Origin: Massilia soli
Lineage (GTDB): Bacteria; Pseudomonadota; Gammaproteobacteria; Burkholderiales; Burkholderiaceae_D
Direction of reading: 5' to 3'
Length of the DNA: 64,000 nt
Assembly: GCF_016809835.1 (NCBI RefSeq)
Contig: NZ_JAFBIL020000005.1
Coordinates: 372,001 to 436,000 of the forward strand
A program made the translations under genes and the position numbers. The stretch's first letter is position 1, and each line of letters opens with the position of its first letter. This document shows positions 53,465-62,783 of the stretch, piece by piece. Below the pieces are notes generated by a model. It was given only the letters and a program-made list of their open reading frames with translations, was not told where the DNA came from and searched no databases.

Positions 53465-53494
53465 AAGTACGCTACCAGGCTGCGCTACGCCCCG
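53418..53494 (-). tRNA. tRNA-Pro (anticodon GGG)
   Basis: 77 bases with CCA encoded. Acceptor CGGGGCG/CGCCCCG, D arm GCGC-AGCCTGGTA-GCGT, anticodon stem CTTGC/GCAAG with loop ATGGGGT (anticodon GGG), T arm GGAAG-TTCGAAT-CTTCT. It is intact; the 3' part is phage-derived. Confidence 0.95.
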
Positions 53495-53698
53495 ACGAGT
53501 TGCGAATTATATCAGAGCATTTTCCACTTTTGCCAGCCCAGGACGGCGGCAGTTCCCCCCTGTCAGCGCGATGTTTGCGCAAACGCAAACTTCCACGTCC
53601 ACTAACCGAACCGGATCGTACCGAACGGCCTATTTTTTGCCATTCCGATAATATCGGCCTTAACTAGTTACGGCCGGCATAGAGCGCCGGTGCTCTAT

Positions 53699-55198
53699 AT
53701 GGACAATCAAAACAGCGACCTCACCCGCTTCCTTTCCACCGGCGTAGCCGGCCTTGACACTATTCTCGGAGGCGGCCTCACCAGCGACCGCTTGTTCCTC
53801 ATCGAAGGGGAGCCGGGCACTGGCAAGACCACGCTCGCCCTGCAGTTTCTACAGGAAGGTGTGCGGCGCGGCGAGTCGGTGATCTACATCACGCTCGCGG
53901 AAACCCGGGTCGAGCTGGAATCGGTTGCGCAGTCGCACGGCTGGTCGATGGACGGCATCCATGTCGAAGACATCATCCCCAACGAGAACATCCTCCACCC
54001 CGACCAGCAATTCACGATCTTCCACCCGTCGGAAATCGAGATGGGGCTGACTACCCAGCGCATCCTCGAAACCATCGAGAAATACAAGCCCACCCGCGTG
54101 GTGCTCGATTCGCTGTCCGAACTCCAGCTGCTCGCCGAAAGCCCGCTGCGCTACCGGCGCCAGGTGCTCGCGCTGAAGCAATATCTGGCCGGCAAAGGCT
54201 GCACTACCCTCTTTCTCGATGACCGCACCGCGCTGTCGGGCGACCTGCAGGTGCGCAGCGTGGCGCACGGCGTCATCACGCTCGAACTCATCAACCAATC
54301 GTACGGCTCCGAGCGCCGCCGCGTCCGCGTGGTCAAGTACCGCGGCATCGCATTCCGCGGCGGTTCGCATGACTACAAGATCGTCACCGGCGGCCTGGTC
54401 GTCTATCCGCGCCTGGTGGCGGCGCAGACCCGCACCCAGAGCGACCATAAGCAGCTCTCCAGCGGGCTGCCCAAGCTGGACGCGCTCACCGGCGGCGGCC
54501 TCACTGAAGGAACCAGCACCCTGATTTCCGGGCCGCCTGGCACCGGCAAGTCTTCCCTGTGCAGCCAGTACGTGTACGCGGCGACCCAGCGCGGCGAGAA
54601 GGCCGCCATGTTCCTGTTTGAAGAGGCCTCCGGCAACCTGCTGGTCCGCACGGCCGGCCTCGGCATCGATCTCAAGTCAGCTGTCGACAATGGCCTGCTG
54701 ACAATCCAGCAGATCGACCCGGCCGAGCTGTCGCCGGGCGAATTCATGCATGCGGTCGTCGCCGCGCAACGCGCCGGCGCGCGCATCATCGTCATCGACA
54801 GCCTGAATGGCTACCTGAAAGCGATGCCCGACGAACGCTTCCTCGCCACCCACCTGCACGAGTTACTCACATATCTGGGCCAGCATGGCGTTGCCACCAT
54901 CATTGTTGGCGGCCACCCCTCGCGCGGCAGTCCTGGTACCGGCTCGGTCGACGCCAGCTATGTGGCCGACAGCATCATCATGCTGCGCTATTTCGAAGCG
55001 CGCGGAAAGGTGCGCCAAGCCATTTCGGTATTCAAAAAACGCGTCGGCCCGCACGAGCGCGCCATTCGCCTGTTCAGCATGGGCAGCGACGGTTTGCACG
55101 TCGGCGACGTGCTGGCCGATTTCCACGGCATCCTCACCGGCGTTCCGTCATTCGATGACGAGCAAGTTCACATGCTGTTTGGCGACGAAAGCGACTAG
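53699..55198 (+). CDS. Double-domain KaiC-like ATPase
   Basis: 499 residues with two RecA-like KaiC domains. Domain 1 has STGVAGLDTILGGGL and Walker A GEPGTGKTT (37-45); domain 2 has SSGLPKLDALTGGGL and GPPGTGKSS (about 278-286). Walker B strands (RVVLDSLSEL, IIVIDSLNGYL) are present. In cyanobacteria KaiC is the clock ATPase-autokinase; in heterotrophs such proteins act in signalling without KaiA/KaiB. No ribosome site is obvious for ATG 53699; a GTG at 53690 is the alternative. The histidine kinase gene follows after 3 bases, so the two form a signalling pair. The gap 53495-53698 holds no other recognised feature. Confidence 0.88.
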   Translation: MDNQNSDLTRFLSTGVAGLDTILGGGLTSDRLFLIEGEPGTGKTTLALQFLQEGVRRGESVIYITLAETRVELESVAQSHGWSMDGIHVEDIIPNENILHPDQQFTIFHPSEIEMGLTTQRILETIEKYKPTRVVLDSLSELQLLAESPLRYRRQVLALKQYLAGKGCTTLFLDDRTALSGDLQVRSVAHGVITLELINQSYGSERRRVRVVKYRGIAFRGGSHDYKIVTGGLVVYPRLVAAQTRTQSDHKQLSSGLPKLDALTGGGLTEGTSTLISGPPGTGKSSLCSQYVYAATQRGEKAAMFLFEEASGNLLVRTAGLGIDLKSAVDNGLLTIQQIDPAELSPGEFMHAVVAAQRAGARIIVIDSLNGYLKAMPDERFLATHLHELLTYLGQHGVATIIVGGHPSRGSPGTGSVDASYVADSIIMLRYFEARGKVRQAISVFKKRVGPHERAIRLFSMGSDGLHVGDVLADFHGILTGVPSFDDEQVHMLFGDESD

Positions 55199-55201
55199 GC
55201 C

Positions 55202-56716
55202 ATGGAAAAACGTGTCCTCATCTTCGCGCCAACCGGGCAAGACGCCGCCCTGGCATCGAAAATTCTTACGATGGCCGACGTCGACAACCTCGTCGTCCCC
55301 ACCGCGAACGACCTTGCAGAACAGATGCTTATCGGCGTAGGGGCCGTGCTCACGGTGGAAGAAGCGCTGCCAAACGGCGCCTTGCGCGCCATCGGCGAAT
55401 TCGTCAAGTTCCAGCCCAACTGGTCGGACCTGCCGATCGTGCTGCTGACCCACCGCGGCGCCGACTCGCCCAACGTGCGCCAGGCCATTGCCAGCCTGGG
55501 CAACGTCACTCTGCTCGAACGCCCGGTCCGCACACTGACCTTGATCACCTCGCTGCAGTCGGTATTGCGCGCGCGCGACAAGCAATACCAGGTGCGCGAG
55601 ACCGACCGCCGCAAAGACGAATTCCTCGCCAGCCTGGGGCACGAACTGCGCAACCCGCTGGCCCCGATCCGCACCTCGATGGGCTTGCTCAGACACCAGT
55701 TCCCGACCCAGCCCGCGGTGATCAAGGTCAGCGATGTGATCGAACGCCAGGTCACCCACCTGACCCGCCTGGTGGACGACCTGCTCGATGTGGCACGCAT
55801 CAACAGCGGCAAGATCGAGCTCCAGCGCACCAACACCAGTTTCAGCGCGATCATCGGCCATGTCGGCGAACTGTGTTCGGCGGCCGCCACGGCAAAGCGC
55901 ATCGGCATCGACTACGACTTGCCGGACCAGGAAGTGGTGCTGTTCGCCGACTACGCGCGGGTGGTGCAGATCGTCGCCAACATCCTCTCGAACGCGATCA
56001 AGTTCACGCCGGTCGAGGGACGCATCGCCGTGCGCGCCTGCGTCGACGACTGTACACTTGAAATCCACGTGAAGGATTCCGGCATCGGGCTTGAACCGGC
56101 CGCCCTAAGCCGGATTTTCGAGATGTTTGAGCAAAGCCGCCAGCCATCCGGGCAGATAGCCAGCGGCCTTGGTATCGGGCTGTCGCTGTCGCGCCAGTTC
56201 GCCGAAATGCACGGCGGTCGCGTCTGGGCCACCAGCGACGGTCTTGGCCAGGGCAGCGAGTTTGTCGTCGCCCTGCCCATCATGCGCGACGGCTGCGTCG
56301 AGCATCCCGACGCGCCCGGAGCACCAATCGGCGAAGTCGACAAGCGCCCCAGGGTGCTGGTCGTCGATGACAACCGCGACGCGGCCGATTCCTTGCAGGC
56401 GCTGTTCGAGATGGAGAACTGCAAGGTGGCCACCGCTTACGATGGCTTCGAGGCGGTCAGCGCGGCCCAGCAGTCAATGCCCGACATGATCGTGATGGAC
56501 CTTGGCATGCCGAGCATGGACGGCTACGAGGCCGCGCGCCGCATCCGCAGCCAGCCGGGCGCGCAGTCGATCCTGATGATCGCGCTCACTGGCTGGGGCC
56601 AGAGCGAAGCGCGCCAGCGCACGTTTGAAGCAGGCTTCGACCACCACCTGATCAAGCCGGTCAACTTCGACGAGATCCGCAAGCTCGCCCATGGCCGCTT
56701 TTCACGCAGCCACTGA
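55202..56716 (+). CDS. Hybrid sensor histidine kinase partnered with KaiC
   Basis: 504 residues. An N-terminal receiver-like domain without a clear phospho-acceptor (KRVLIFAPTGQDAALASKIL, about 1-125) leads to a HisKA domain with His147 (SLGHELRNPL), then an HATPase domain (NILSNAIKFTP, DSGIGLEPAALSRIF) and a C-terminal receiver (VLVVDDNRDAADSL, phospho-acceptor Asp433 in MIVMDLGMPS, Lys in HHLIKPV). No membrane segment, so it senses a cytoplasmic partner, likely the KaiC-like ATPase encoded 3 bases upstream. No DNA-binding output domain is present. Confidence 0.9.
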   Translation: MEKRVLIFAPTGQDAALASKILTMADVDNLVVPTANDLAEQMLIGVGAVLTVEEALPNGALRAIGEFVKFQPNWSDLPIVLLTHRGADSPNVRQAIASLGNVTLLERPVRTLTLITSLQSVLRARDKQYQVRETDRRKDEFLASLGHELRNPLAPIRTSMGLLRHQFPTQPAVIKVSDVIERQVTHLTRLVDDLLDVARINSGKIELQRTNTSFSAIIGHVGELCSAAATAKRIGIDYDLPDQEVVLFADYARVVQIVANILSNAIKFTPVEGRIAVRACVDDCTLEIHVKDSGIGLEPAALSRIFEMFEQSRQPSGQIASGLGIGLSLSRQFAEMHGGRVWATSDGLGQGSEFVVALPIMRDGCVEHPDAPGAPIGEVDKRPRVLVVDDNRDAADSLQALFEMENCKVATAYDGFEAVSAAQQSMPDMIVMDLGMPSMDGYEAARRIRSQPGAQSILMIALTGWGQSEARQRTFEAGFDHHLIKPVNFDEIRKLAHGRFSRSH

Positions 56717-56727
56717 CCCGCGAGCGT

Positions 56728-58614
56728 TTAGCGCCAGTTCCCGCGCAATGCGCTCACCTGCTGCTGCAGGAATTCGGGGCTGGCGTCCTGCGGCGGCACC
56801 GGCATGCCGACGGCCAGCGCCAGCCGCGAACGCGGACCGCGCGTAAACGAGCGCTCGAACAGGTTCCCCGGGTCGCGCGTGAGCAGGCTGCCCCACAATC
56901 CACGCAGCGCCATCGGTATCACCGGCACCGGGCTGCGCTCGATGATCTTGGCGATCCCGCCACGGAATTCGTTGATTTCCCCGGTCGAGGTCAGCTTCCC
57001 TTCCGGGAAAATGCACACCAGCTCGCCATCGTGCAAGGCTTTCGCAATATCGATATATGCCTTCTCCATCACCCACTGGTCTTCCTTGGCCGATGCGATC
57101 GGAATCGCCTTCGCGGTGCGGAAAATCCACCCCAGGATCGGCGTGTTGAAGATGCGGTGATCCATCACGAAGCGGATCGGGCGCGGGCTGGCGGCGCCGA
57201 TCACGATCGCATCGACATAGCTGACGTGGTTGCACACTAAAACCGCGGCGCCTTCTTCAGGAATGCGCTCGACATCCACCGTGGTCACGCGATGGATCGT
57301 GTGTATCAGCAGCCAGGCCAGGAAACGCATCAGGAACTCAGGCACCAGCGAGAAAATGTACGCCGCGACCAGCGCGTTGAGCAGCGCCGTCGCCAGGAAC
57401 ATCTCGGGAATCGTAAAGCCCTGCGCGTGCATCAGCATCGCCAGGCCGGCAGCAGCCACCATGAACAGCGCGTTCAGAATGTTCATGCCGCCGATCGTAC
57501 GCGACAGGTGCTGCGGATCGCAGCGGGTCTGGATCAGCGCAAACAGCGGCACGATATAGAAGCCGCCGAACACGCCAAGCAGCAGAATGTCGCCGAGGAT
57601 GCGCAGCGCGCCCGGCTGCGCCAGCAGGCCGGCCATGTCGACCGTGGCCGTGCCGGTGTAGCCAAGGCTGGCGAAGTACAGGTCGATCCCGAAAACCGAC
57701 AGGCCGATTGCGCCAAACGGCACCAGGCCAATTTCCACCTTGTGGCCGGACAGGCGCTCGCACAGCAGCGAACCGGCGCCGACGCCGACCGAAAACACCG
57801 TGAGCAGCATGACGAACACGCTGTAGTCGCCGTGCAGGTAATCCTTGGCGAACACCGGGAACTGCGACAGCACCAGCGCGCCGTAAAACCAGAACCACGA
57901 GTTACCCAGCATCGACAGGAACACCGTGCGGTTCTTGCGCGAGAACGCGATATTGCGGACCGACTCGGCAAGCGGATTGCGGCTGATCTTCAAGGTCGGC
58001 GCGGGCGCCGGCGAGTGCGGAATCCGATAGCTCGCCAAGAGCCCGACGACGGCGAACAGCAGCGTGGCGCCGGCCACCAGCTCGATCCCGTAAGGCTTCA
58101 CCTGCGCCATTGCCGCGCCAAGCACCTGGCCGAGCAGGATGCCGACAAAGGTGCCCATCTCGACCAGGCCATTACCGCCAACCAGCTCTTCCGACTTCAG
58201 GTGCTGCGGCATGTACGCGTACTTCACGGGGCCGAACAGCGTCGAGTGGATGCCCATGCCGATCACCGCGGCGATCAGGACCCACAGCGTATGTGTCATC
58301 CAGCCGATACCGGCAACCAGCATGATCCCAATCTCGAGCACCTTGACGATGCGCGCCAGTTTCCCTTTCTCGACCTTGTCGGCGATCTGGCCGGCGGTGG
58401 CCGAGAACACCACGTACGGCAGGATGAACAGGCCCGGGATCAGGCTATTGAGCATGGCCGGCGCCATGCTGGTCCAGCTCAGGGCATCGTAGGTCAGCAC
58501 GACCAGCAAGGCGGTCTTGAAGACGTTGTCGTTAAACGCACCGAAAAACTGGGTCCAGAAGAACGGCCCGAAACGGCGTTGCGACAGCAGCGAAAACTGG
58601 CTCTGTTGTTTCAT
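56728..58614 (-). CDS. MFS transporter-acyltransferase fusion (LplT-PlsC type)
   Basis: 628 residues. The first about 415 residues form an MFS domain with 11-12 helices (FFWTQFFGAFNDNVFKTALL at the start is typical of lysophospholipid transporters). The C-terminal part is a PlsC acyltransferase with NHVSYVD (NHX4D-type motif) and FPEGKLTSTGEI. Family members flip and re-acylate lysophospholipids or 2-acylglycerophosphoethanolamine at the inner membrane. It follows the XRE regulator with an ATGA overlap. Confidence 0.9.
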   Translation of the reverse strand: MKQQSQFSLLSQRRFGPFFWTQFFGAFNDNVFKTALLVVLTYDALSWTSMAPAMLNSLIPGLFILPYVVFSATAGQIADKVEKGKLARIVKVLEIGIMLVAGIGWMTHTLWVLIAAVIGMGIHSTLFGPVKYAYMPQHLKSEELVGGNGLVEMGTFVGILLGQVLGAAMAQVKPYGIELVAGATLLFAVVGLLASYRIPHSPAPAPTLKISRNPLAESVRNIAFSRKNRTVFLSMLGNSWFWFYGALVLSQFPVFAKDYLHGDYSVFVMLLTVFSVGVGAGSLLCERLSGHKVEIGLVPFGAIGLSVFGIDLYFASLGYTGTATVDMAGLLAQPGALRILGDILLLGVFGGFYIVPLFALIQTRCDPQHLSRTIGGMNILNALFMVAAAGLAMLMHAQGFTIPEMFLATALLNALVAAYIFSLVPEFLMRFLAWLLIHTIHRVTTVDVERIPEEGAAVLVCNHVSYVDAIVIGAASPRPIRFVMDHRIFNTPILGWIFRTAKAIPIASAKEDQWVMEKAYIDIAKALHDGELVCIFPEGKLTSTGEINEFRGGIAKIIERSPVPVIPMALRGLWGSLLTRDPGNLFERSFTRGPRSRLALAVGMPVPPQDASPEFLQQQVSALRGNWR

Positions 58615-59366
58615 GGGGATTGCTCGCTAGGTGAAGGTTTGCGCAGCAGCGCCTGGAAGGCATGCGGCACCCAAGGGCGCGCGGCGAGCATGAAGCTCAT
58701 CGCCTGCTTCTGTTCGAGCGGGACCCGCGTTTCAAGCTGGTGCAGCTGCGCGATGTCGGCCGCCACCTGCTTCAGGCGCTCGATCAGCGCCGCGCTGGAC
58801 TGCTTCGACAGCATCACGTTCACCAGTCCCAGCACCTCGCCGTCGCCGTCGAAGCGGGCGTTGAGATAGTCTGCGGCGGCTTCGCTGCGGAAATAGGACT
58901 GGATCGGGCCGTTCGCGATCCAGCTGAAGGTGCGCGCGATCAGCAGCTTGACGCGGTTATTCGGCAGCAGCTCAAGGAAGCCGATTTTATCGAGGCGCAG
59001 CAGGCCAGCCGTCACCTGCGCCTCGCTCAGCCTGTAGGTACGGACGATATCGTCGAAGCCGATATGGTTCATCGCCGATACCGCCACCACCAGCAGCTGC
59101 GGGTCGCCGATGATCTCCTTCTCCTGCGCCAGGGTCAGGTGCGAGATCAGCTTGGGGGCGCCCTGCGCCGCGTGCAGCTCATCGAAACCGATGCCGGCCG
59201 CATCGAGGATCTGGTCGAGCCGCTGCAGGGTGAAATTCTTCTGGGAGAACATCCGTTTAACGCTTGCCTCCGACATATCGATCCGGGACGCCAGTTCGCC
59301 GTAGGTGACCCCGCGGCTTTTGAGCAGGCGCTTCAATGAGTCGACGAGTGTAATCGCTTGCGGCAT
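58611..59366 (-). CDS. XRE-family transcriptional regulator
   Basis: 251 residues. The N-terminal helix-turn-helix has VTYGELASRIDMSEASVKRM and FTLQRLDQILDAAGIGFDEL. The larger C-terminal domain (about 75-250) has no enzyme motif and may bind a ligand, with IGFDDIVRTYRLSEAQVTAG as a second winged-helix-like element. Coupled to the MFS-acyltransferase gene, it may regulate phospholipid remodelling. Confidence 0.85.
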   Translation of the reverse strand: MPQAITLVDSLKRLLKSRGVTYGELASRIDMSEASVKRMFSQKNFTLQRLDQILDAAGIGFDELHAAQGAPKLISHLTLAQEKEIIGDPQLLVVAVSAMNHIGFDDIVRTYRLSEAQVTAGLLRLDKIGFLELLPNNRVKLLIARTFSWIANGPIQSYFRSEAAADYLNARFDGDGEVLGLVNVMLSKQSSAALIERLKQVAADIAQLHQLETRVPLEQKQAMSFMLAARPWVPHAFQALLRKPSPSEQSP

Positions 59367-59461
59367 CTATAAATCCCGATAGTAATCTGGTAGCAGATCT
59401 TAATACCCCTCGGCATTAAAAGCGATACTGCCTGGCCAAATCATTGTTGTGAATCAATTAT

Positions 59462-59521
59462 AAAATCGGGGACAGACCACCATTTTGGAAGATTCCAAAA
59501 TGGTGGTCTGTCCCCGATTTT
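59462..59521. repeat. Perfect 29-bp inverted repeat (REP-like palindrome)
   Basis: AAAATCGGGGACAGACCACC plus ATTTTGGAA (59462-59490) is followed by two bases and its exact complement (59493-59521). The GGGGACAGACC core recalls REP elements that accompany REP-associated transposases. A third partial copy, GATTTTGGAA, follows. It lies between the hom stop and the XRE gene start in a 184-base gap and could also act as transcription terminator for leftward reading. Confidence 0.75.
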
Positions 59522-59550
59522 GGAACATTGCCGTTTTATGTGAGTGGTTC

Positions 59551-60873
59551 TTAGCTTAGCGACTCCAGCCTGATCCTGACAACCTGCCCCACCACCGTGT
59601 CCATTTGCTCGATCTTCGCAATCGCGGCGTTGATGTTCTTTTCTTGCGTCTGGTGCGTCAGCATCACGATGTCCAGGCGCGTCGCGTTTTCCGCCGGCTC
59701 CTTCTGCAGCACCGCGTCGATCGAGATGCGCGCGTCGGCCAGGATGCGGGTCAGGTCGGCCATCACGCCCAGGCGGTTTTTCACGTACACCCGAAGGTAG
59801 TAGCTGGTCGTGATCTGGTCCATCGGGAGGATCGATACGTCGGTCATCTGGTTCGGCTGGAAGGCCAGGTGCGGCACGCGGTTGCCCGGGTCGGCCGTGG
59901 CCAGGCGCGTGATGTCGACCAGGTCGGCAATCACCGACGATGCGGTCGGCTCGGCGCCCGCGCCTTTGCCGTAGTAGAGCGAGGCGCCAACTGCGTCGGC
60001 TTGCACCAGCACCGCGTTCATCGCGCCTTCCACATTGGCGATCAGCCGCTTGGCCGGAATCAGGGTCGGGTGCACGCGCAGCTCGATGCCTTCAACGCCG
60101 TCGATCACCGTGCGCCGCGTGATACCCAGCAGCTTGATGCGGTAGCCCAGCTGCTCGGCATAGCGGATGTCGACCGCTTGCAGCTTGCTGATGCCTTCAA
60201 TGTAGGCTTTCTCGAACTGCACCGGAATGCCGAATGCGATCGCCGACATGATGGTCAGCTTGTGCGCGGCGTCGACGCCTTCGATGTCGAAGGTCGGATC
60301 GGCTTCGGCATAGCCAAGGGCTTGCGCCTGCTTCAGCACGGTGTCGAAGTCGAGGCCCTTGTCGCGCATTTCCGACAGGATGAAGTTGGTGGTGCCGTTG
60401 ATGATGCCCGCTACCGACTCGATGCGGTTCGCCGTCAGGCCTTCGCGCAGCGCCTTGATGATCGGGATGCCGCCGGCAACCGCCGCTTCGAATGCGACCA
60501 TCACGCCCTTCTCTTGGGCGGCGGCGAAAATCTCGTTGCCGTGCAGCGCGAGCAGCGCCTTGTTGGCGGTGACCACGTGCTTGCCGTTGGCGATCGCCTT
60601 GAGCACCAGCTCGCGCGCGGTGTCGCAGCCGCCAATCAGTTCGACGACGATCTCGATGTCCGGGTGGTTGACGATCAGGTTCGGGTCGGTGACGACCTCG
60701 ACGTTCGCGCCGACGATGCCTTCGGCGCGCGCGGTGTTGCGCACGGCGACCATCGCAATCTCGATGGCGCGGCCGGCACGGCGGCGGATTTCTTCGCTGT
60801 TACGTTGCAGGACGGTGTAGGTTCCGGCGCCGACGACGCCGAGGCCAATCAGGCCTACTTTGATGGGTTTCAT
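59551..60873 (-). CDS. hom: Homoserine dehydrogenase
   Basis: 440 residues from MKPIKVGLIGLGVVGAGTYT (Rossmann GLGVVGAG). Catalytic region VAGGIPIIKALREGL and the family motif GIINGTTNFILSEM are clear, followed by a C-terminal ACT domain (YYLRVYVKNRLGVMADLTRI), which allows feedback by threonine. It reduces aspartate semialdehyde to homoserine for threonine and methionine synthesis. It follows the aminotransferase gene by 19 bases, the usual betaproteobacterial order (alaA-hom-thrC). Confidence 0.95.
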   Translation of the reverse strand: MKPIKVGLIGLGVVGAGTYTVLQRNSEEIRRRAGRAIEIAMVAVRNTARAEGIVGANVEVVTDPNLIVNHPDIEIVVELIGGCDTARELVLKAIANGKHVVTANKALLALHGNEIFAAAQEKGVMVAFEAAVAGGIPIIKALREGLTANRIESVAGIINGTTNFILSEMRDKGLDFDTVLKQAQALGYAEADPTFDIEGVDAAHKLTIMSAIAFGIPVQFEKAYIEGISKLQAVDIRYAEQLGYRIKLLGITRRTVIDGVEGIELRVHPTLIPAKRLIANVEGAMNAVLVQADAVGASLYYGKGAGAEPTASSVIADLVDITRLATADPGNRVPHLAFQPNQMTDVSILPMDQITTSYYLRVYVKNRLGVMADLTRILADARISIDAVLQKEPAENATRLDIVMLTHQTQEKNINAAIAKIEQMDTVVGQVVRIRLESLS

Positions 60874-60892
60874 ATTCTTTGTATTGGTTGGT

Positions 60893-62128
60893 TCAGCCAC
60901 GCCCATGACGGCGGCGGTAGCCTTCGAGGAAGCGCGCGATGCGGCCGCACGCGTCGCCAAGGTCGTCCTGGTTGGGCAGGAACACGAGGCGGAAGTGATC
61001 CGGCGCGATCCAGTTAAAGCCCGTCCCCTGGACGATCAGCACTTTTTCCTCCGACAGCAGCTCGCAGGCGAACTGCTGGTCATCCGCGATCGGGTACATC
61101 ACGGGGTCGAGGCGCGGGAACATGTACAGCGCAGCTTTTGGCTTGACGCAGGTAACGCCCGGTATGTCGGTCAGCAGCTTGTGTGCGAGGTCGCGCTGCT
61201 TGAGCAGCCGGCCGCCAGGGCCGACCAGGTCATTGATGCTCTGATAGCCGCCCAGCGCGGTCTGGATCGCGAACTGGCCCGGCGCATTGGCGCACAGGCG
61301 CATCGAGGCGAGCATGTTGAGGCCGTCGATGTAGTCCTTGGCGTGGCGCTTTTCGCCCGATACCACCATCCAGCCGGCGCGGTAGCCGCACGAGCGGTAG
61401 TTCTTCGACAGGCCGTTCAGCGTGATGAACAGTACGTCGTCGGCCAGCGATGCCATCGAGATGTGCTCTTCGCCGTCGTACAGCGTCTTGTCGTAGATTT
61501 CGTCGGCCAGCACGATCAGCTGGTGCTGGCGCGCCAGCTCGATGATGTCGAGCAGGACCTCTTTCGGATACAGCGCGCCGGTCGGGTTGTTCGGGTTGAT
61601 GACGACGATCGCCTTGGTGTTCGCGGTGATCTTGCGGCGCATGTCGTCCACATCCGGCATCCAGCCTGCCTGCTCGTCGCAGATGTAGTGCACCGGATTG
61701 CCGCCGGAAAGGCTGACCGCGGCGGTCCACAGCGGATAGTCGGGCGCCGGCACCAGCACTTCGTCGCCGTTGTTGAGCAGTCCGTTCATCGCCATCACGA
61801 TCAGCTCCGACGCGCCGTTGCCGAGGTAAATGTCCTCGATCGTCACGCCGTTGATGTTCTTTTCCTGCGTGTAGTGCATCACCGCCTTGCGCGGCGCGAA
61901 CATGCCCTTCGAATCGGTGTAGCCGGCCGCGCCATGCATGTTGCGGATCATGTCGTGCACGATCTCGTCAGGAGGATCAAAACCGAACACGGCCAGGTTA
62001 CCAATGTTCAGCTTGATGATCTTGTGGCCCTCTTCCTCCATCTGGCGGGCTTTTTCCATGGCTGGGCCACGAATCTCGTAGCAGACGTCGTCGAGCTTGT
62101 TCGATTTCAGGATCGGTCGCAAAATCAT
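60893..62128 (-). CDS. alaA: AlaA-like PLP-dependent aminotransferase
   Basis: 411 residues from ATG 62128 (AGGG just upstream). A class I/II fold with YLGNGASELIVMAMNGLL, INPNNPTGALYPKEVL (cofactor contact), ADEIYDKTLYDGEEH and the Schiff-base Lys in LNGLSKNYRSCGYRAGW. The sequence beginning LKSNKLDDVCYEIRGPAMEK is typical of AlaA, which makes alanine from pyruvate and glutamate. It is the first gene of the pair with hom. Confidence 0.92.
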   Translation of the reverse strand: MILRPILKSNKLDDVCYEIRGPAMEKARQMEEEGHKIIKLNIGNLAVFGFDPPDEIVHDMIRNMHGAAGYTDSKGMFAPRKAVMHYTQEKNINGVTIEDIYLGNGASELIVMAMNGLLNNGDEVLVPAPDYPLWTAAVSLSGGNPVHYICDEQAGWMPDVDDMRRKITANTKAIVVINPNNPTGALYPKEVLLDIIELARQHQLIVLADEIYDKTLYDGEEHISMASLADDVLFITLNGLSKNYRSCGYRAGWMVVSGEKRHAKDYIDGLNMLASMRLCANAPGQFAIQTALGGYQSINDLVGPGGRLLKQRDLAHKLLTDIPGVTCVKPKAALYMFPRLDPVMYPIADDQQFACELLSEEKVLIVQGTGFNWIAPDHFRLVFLPNQDDLGDACGRIARFLEGYRRRHGRG

Positions 62129-62285
62129 TCCCTGTTTGGTGGCGCGTATGTTGCAGTGCGAAAAATACCCATTCTGCCGAAAGCGCCCCATTTAATCAAC
62201 TTATGGTGAAAATTAGCGCTTTATAGGGGTTTGTGGCATTCTATGCACCACGCAGGCGCAGTCCTGCAACAACTAACGCCCTACA

Positions 62286-62675
62286 ATGAAGCTTCACGCC
62301 AGCACCACCAAACAATACCAGACCGTCACTGGCTACGACGACACCGGGGTCGAGATCAATGCCGAGCATTTCGACTACAGCCTGATCGTCATGCCCGAGA
62401 CCGCGCCACGCCCGTGGCCGGTGCCAACCTTCGAGACCTTGGGGGCGGAACATTTCGAGCAGATCGATGCCGACCAGCCCGACGTCGTCATCATCGGCAC
62501 CGGCGCGCGCCAGCGTTTCGTCCATCCGCGCCTGGTGGCCAGCCTGTCGGCGCGCCGCATCGGCGTCGAGTGCATGGACAGCCATGCCGCTTGCCGCACC
62601 TATAACATCCTGATGGGCGAAGGCCGTAAGGTCACGCTCGCATTGATTATCGAGGGCAAGCAAACAACGGCTTGA
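62286..62675 (+). CDS. Mth938-like (DUF498) domain protein
   Basis: 129 residues. MKLHASTTKQYQTVTGYDDT, then DVVIIGTGARQRFVHPRLVA and GVECMDSHAACRTYNILMGE match the Mth938/NDUFAF3-like small domain (IIGTG, MDTxAAxRTYNxL). The biochemical role in bacteria is not settled. It is divergent from the aminotransferase gene. Confidence 0.9.
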   Translation: MKLHASTTKQYQTVTGYDDTGVEINAEHFDYSLIVMPETAPRPWPVPTFETLGAEHFEQIDADQPDVVIIGTGARQRFVHPRLVASLSARRIGVECMDSHAACRTYNILMGEGRKVTLALIIEGKQTTA

Positions 62676-62783
62676 TTGCGGGATACGCGTCCCCATATAT
62701 TGCCAACTTGTTTATATTGCCCTCCCCCTGCCGCGCTGATTGGGGACACGAAATCAGCGCCGACCATCGCCAGGAGAGAACCT

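Noticed and set aside
57292-58869. A 525-codon plus-strand open frame
   Set aside because: It runs exactly opposite the well-supported MFS-acyltransferase gene, is very rich in Arg, Gln and His and shows no domain, which is typical of the antisense of GC-rich coding DNA.
59605-62209. Two long plus-strand frames (470 and 449 codons)
   Set aside because: Both are antisense to homoserine dehydrogenase and the AlaA-like aminotransferase, with His/Arg/Val-rich composition and no recognisable motif.
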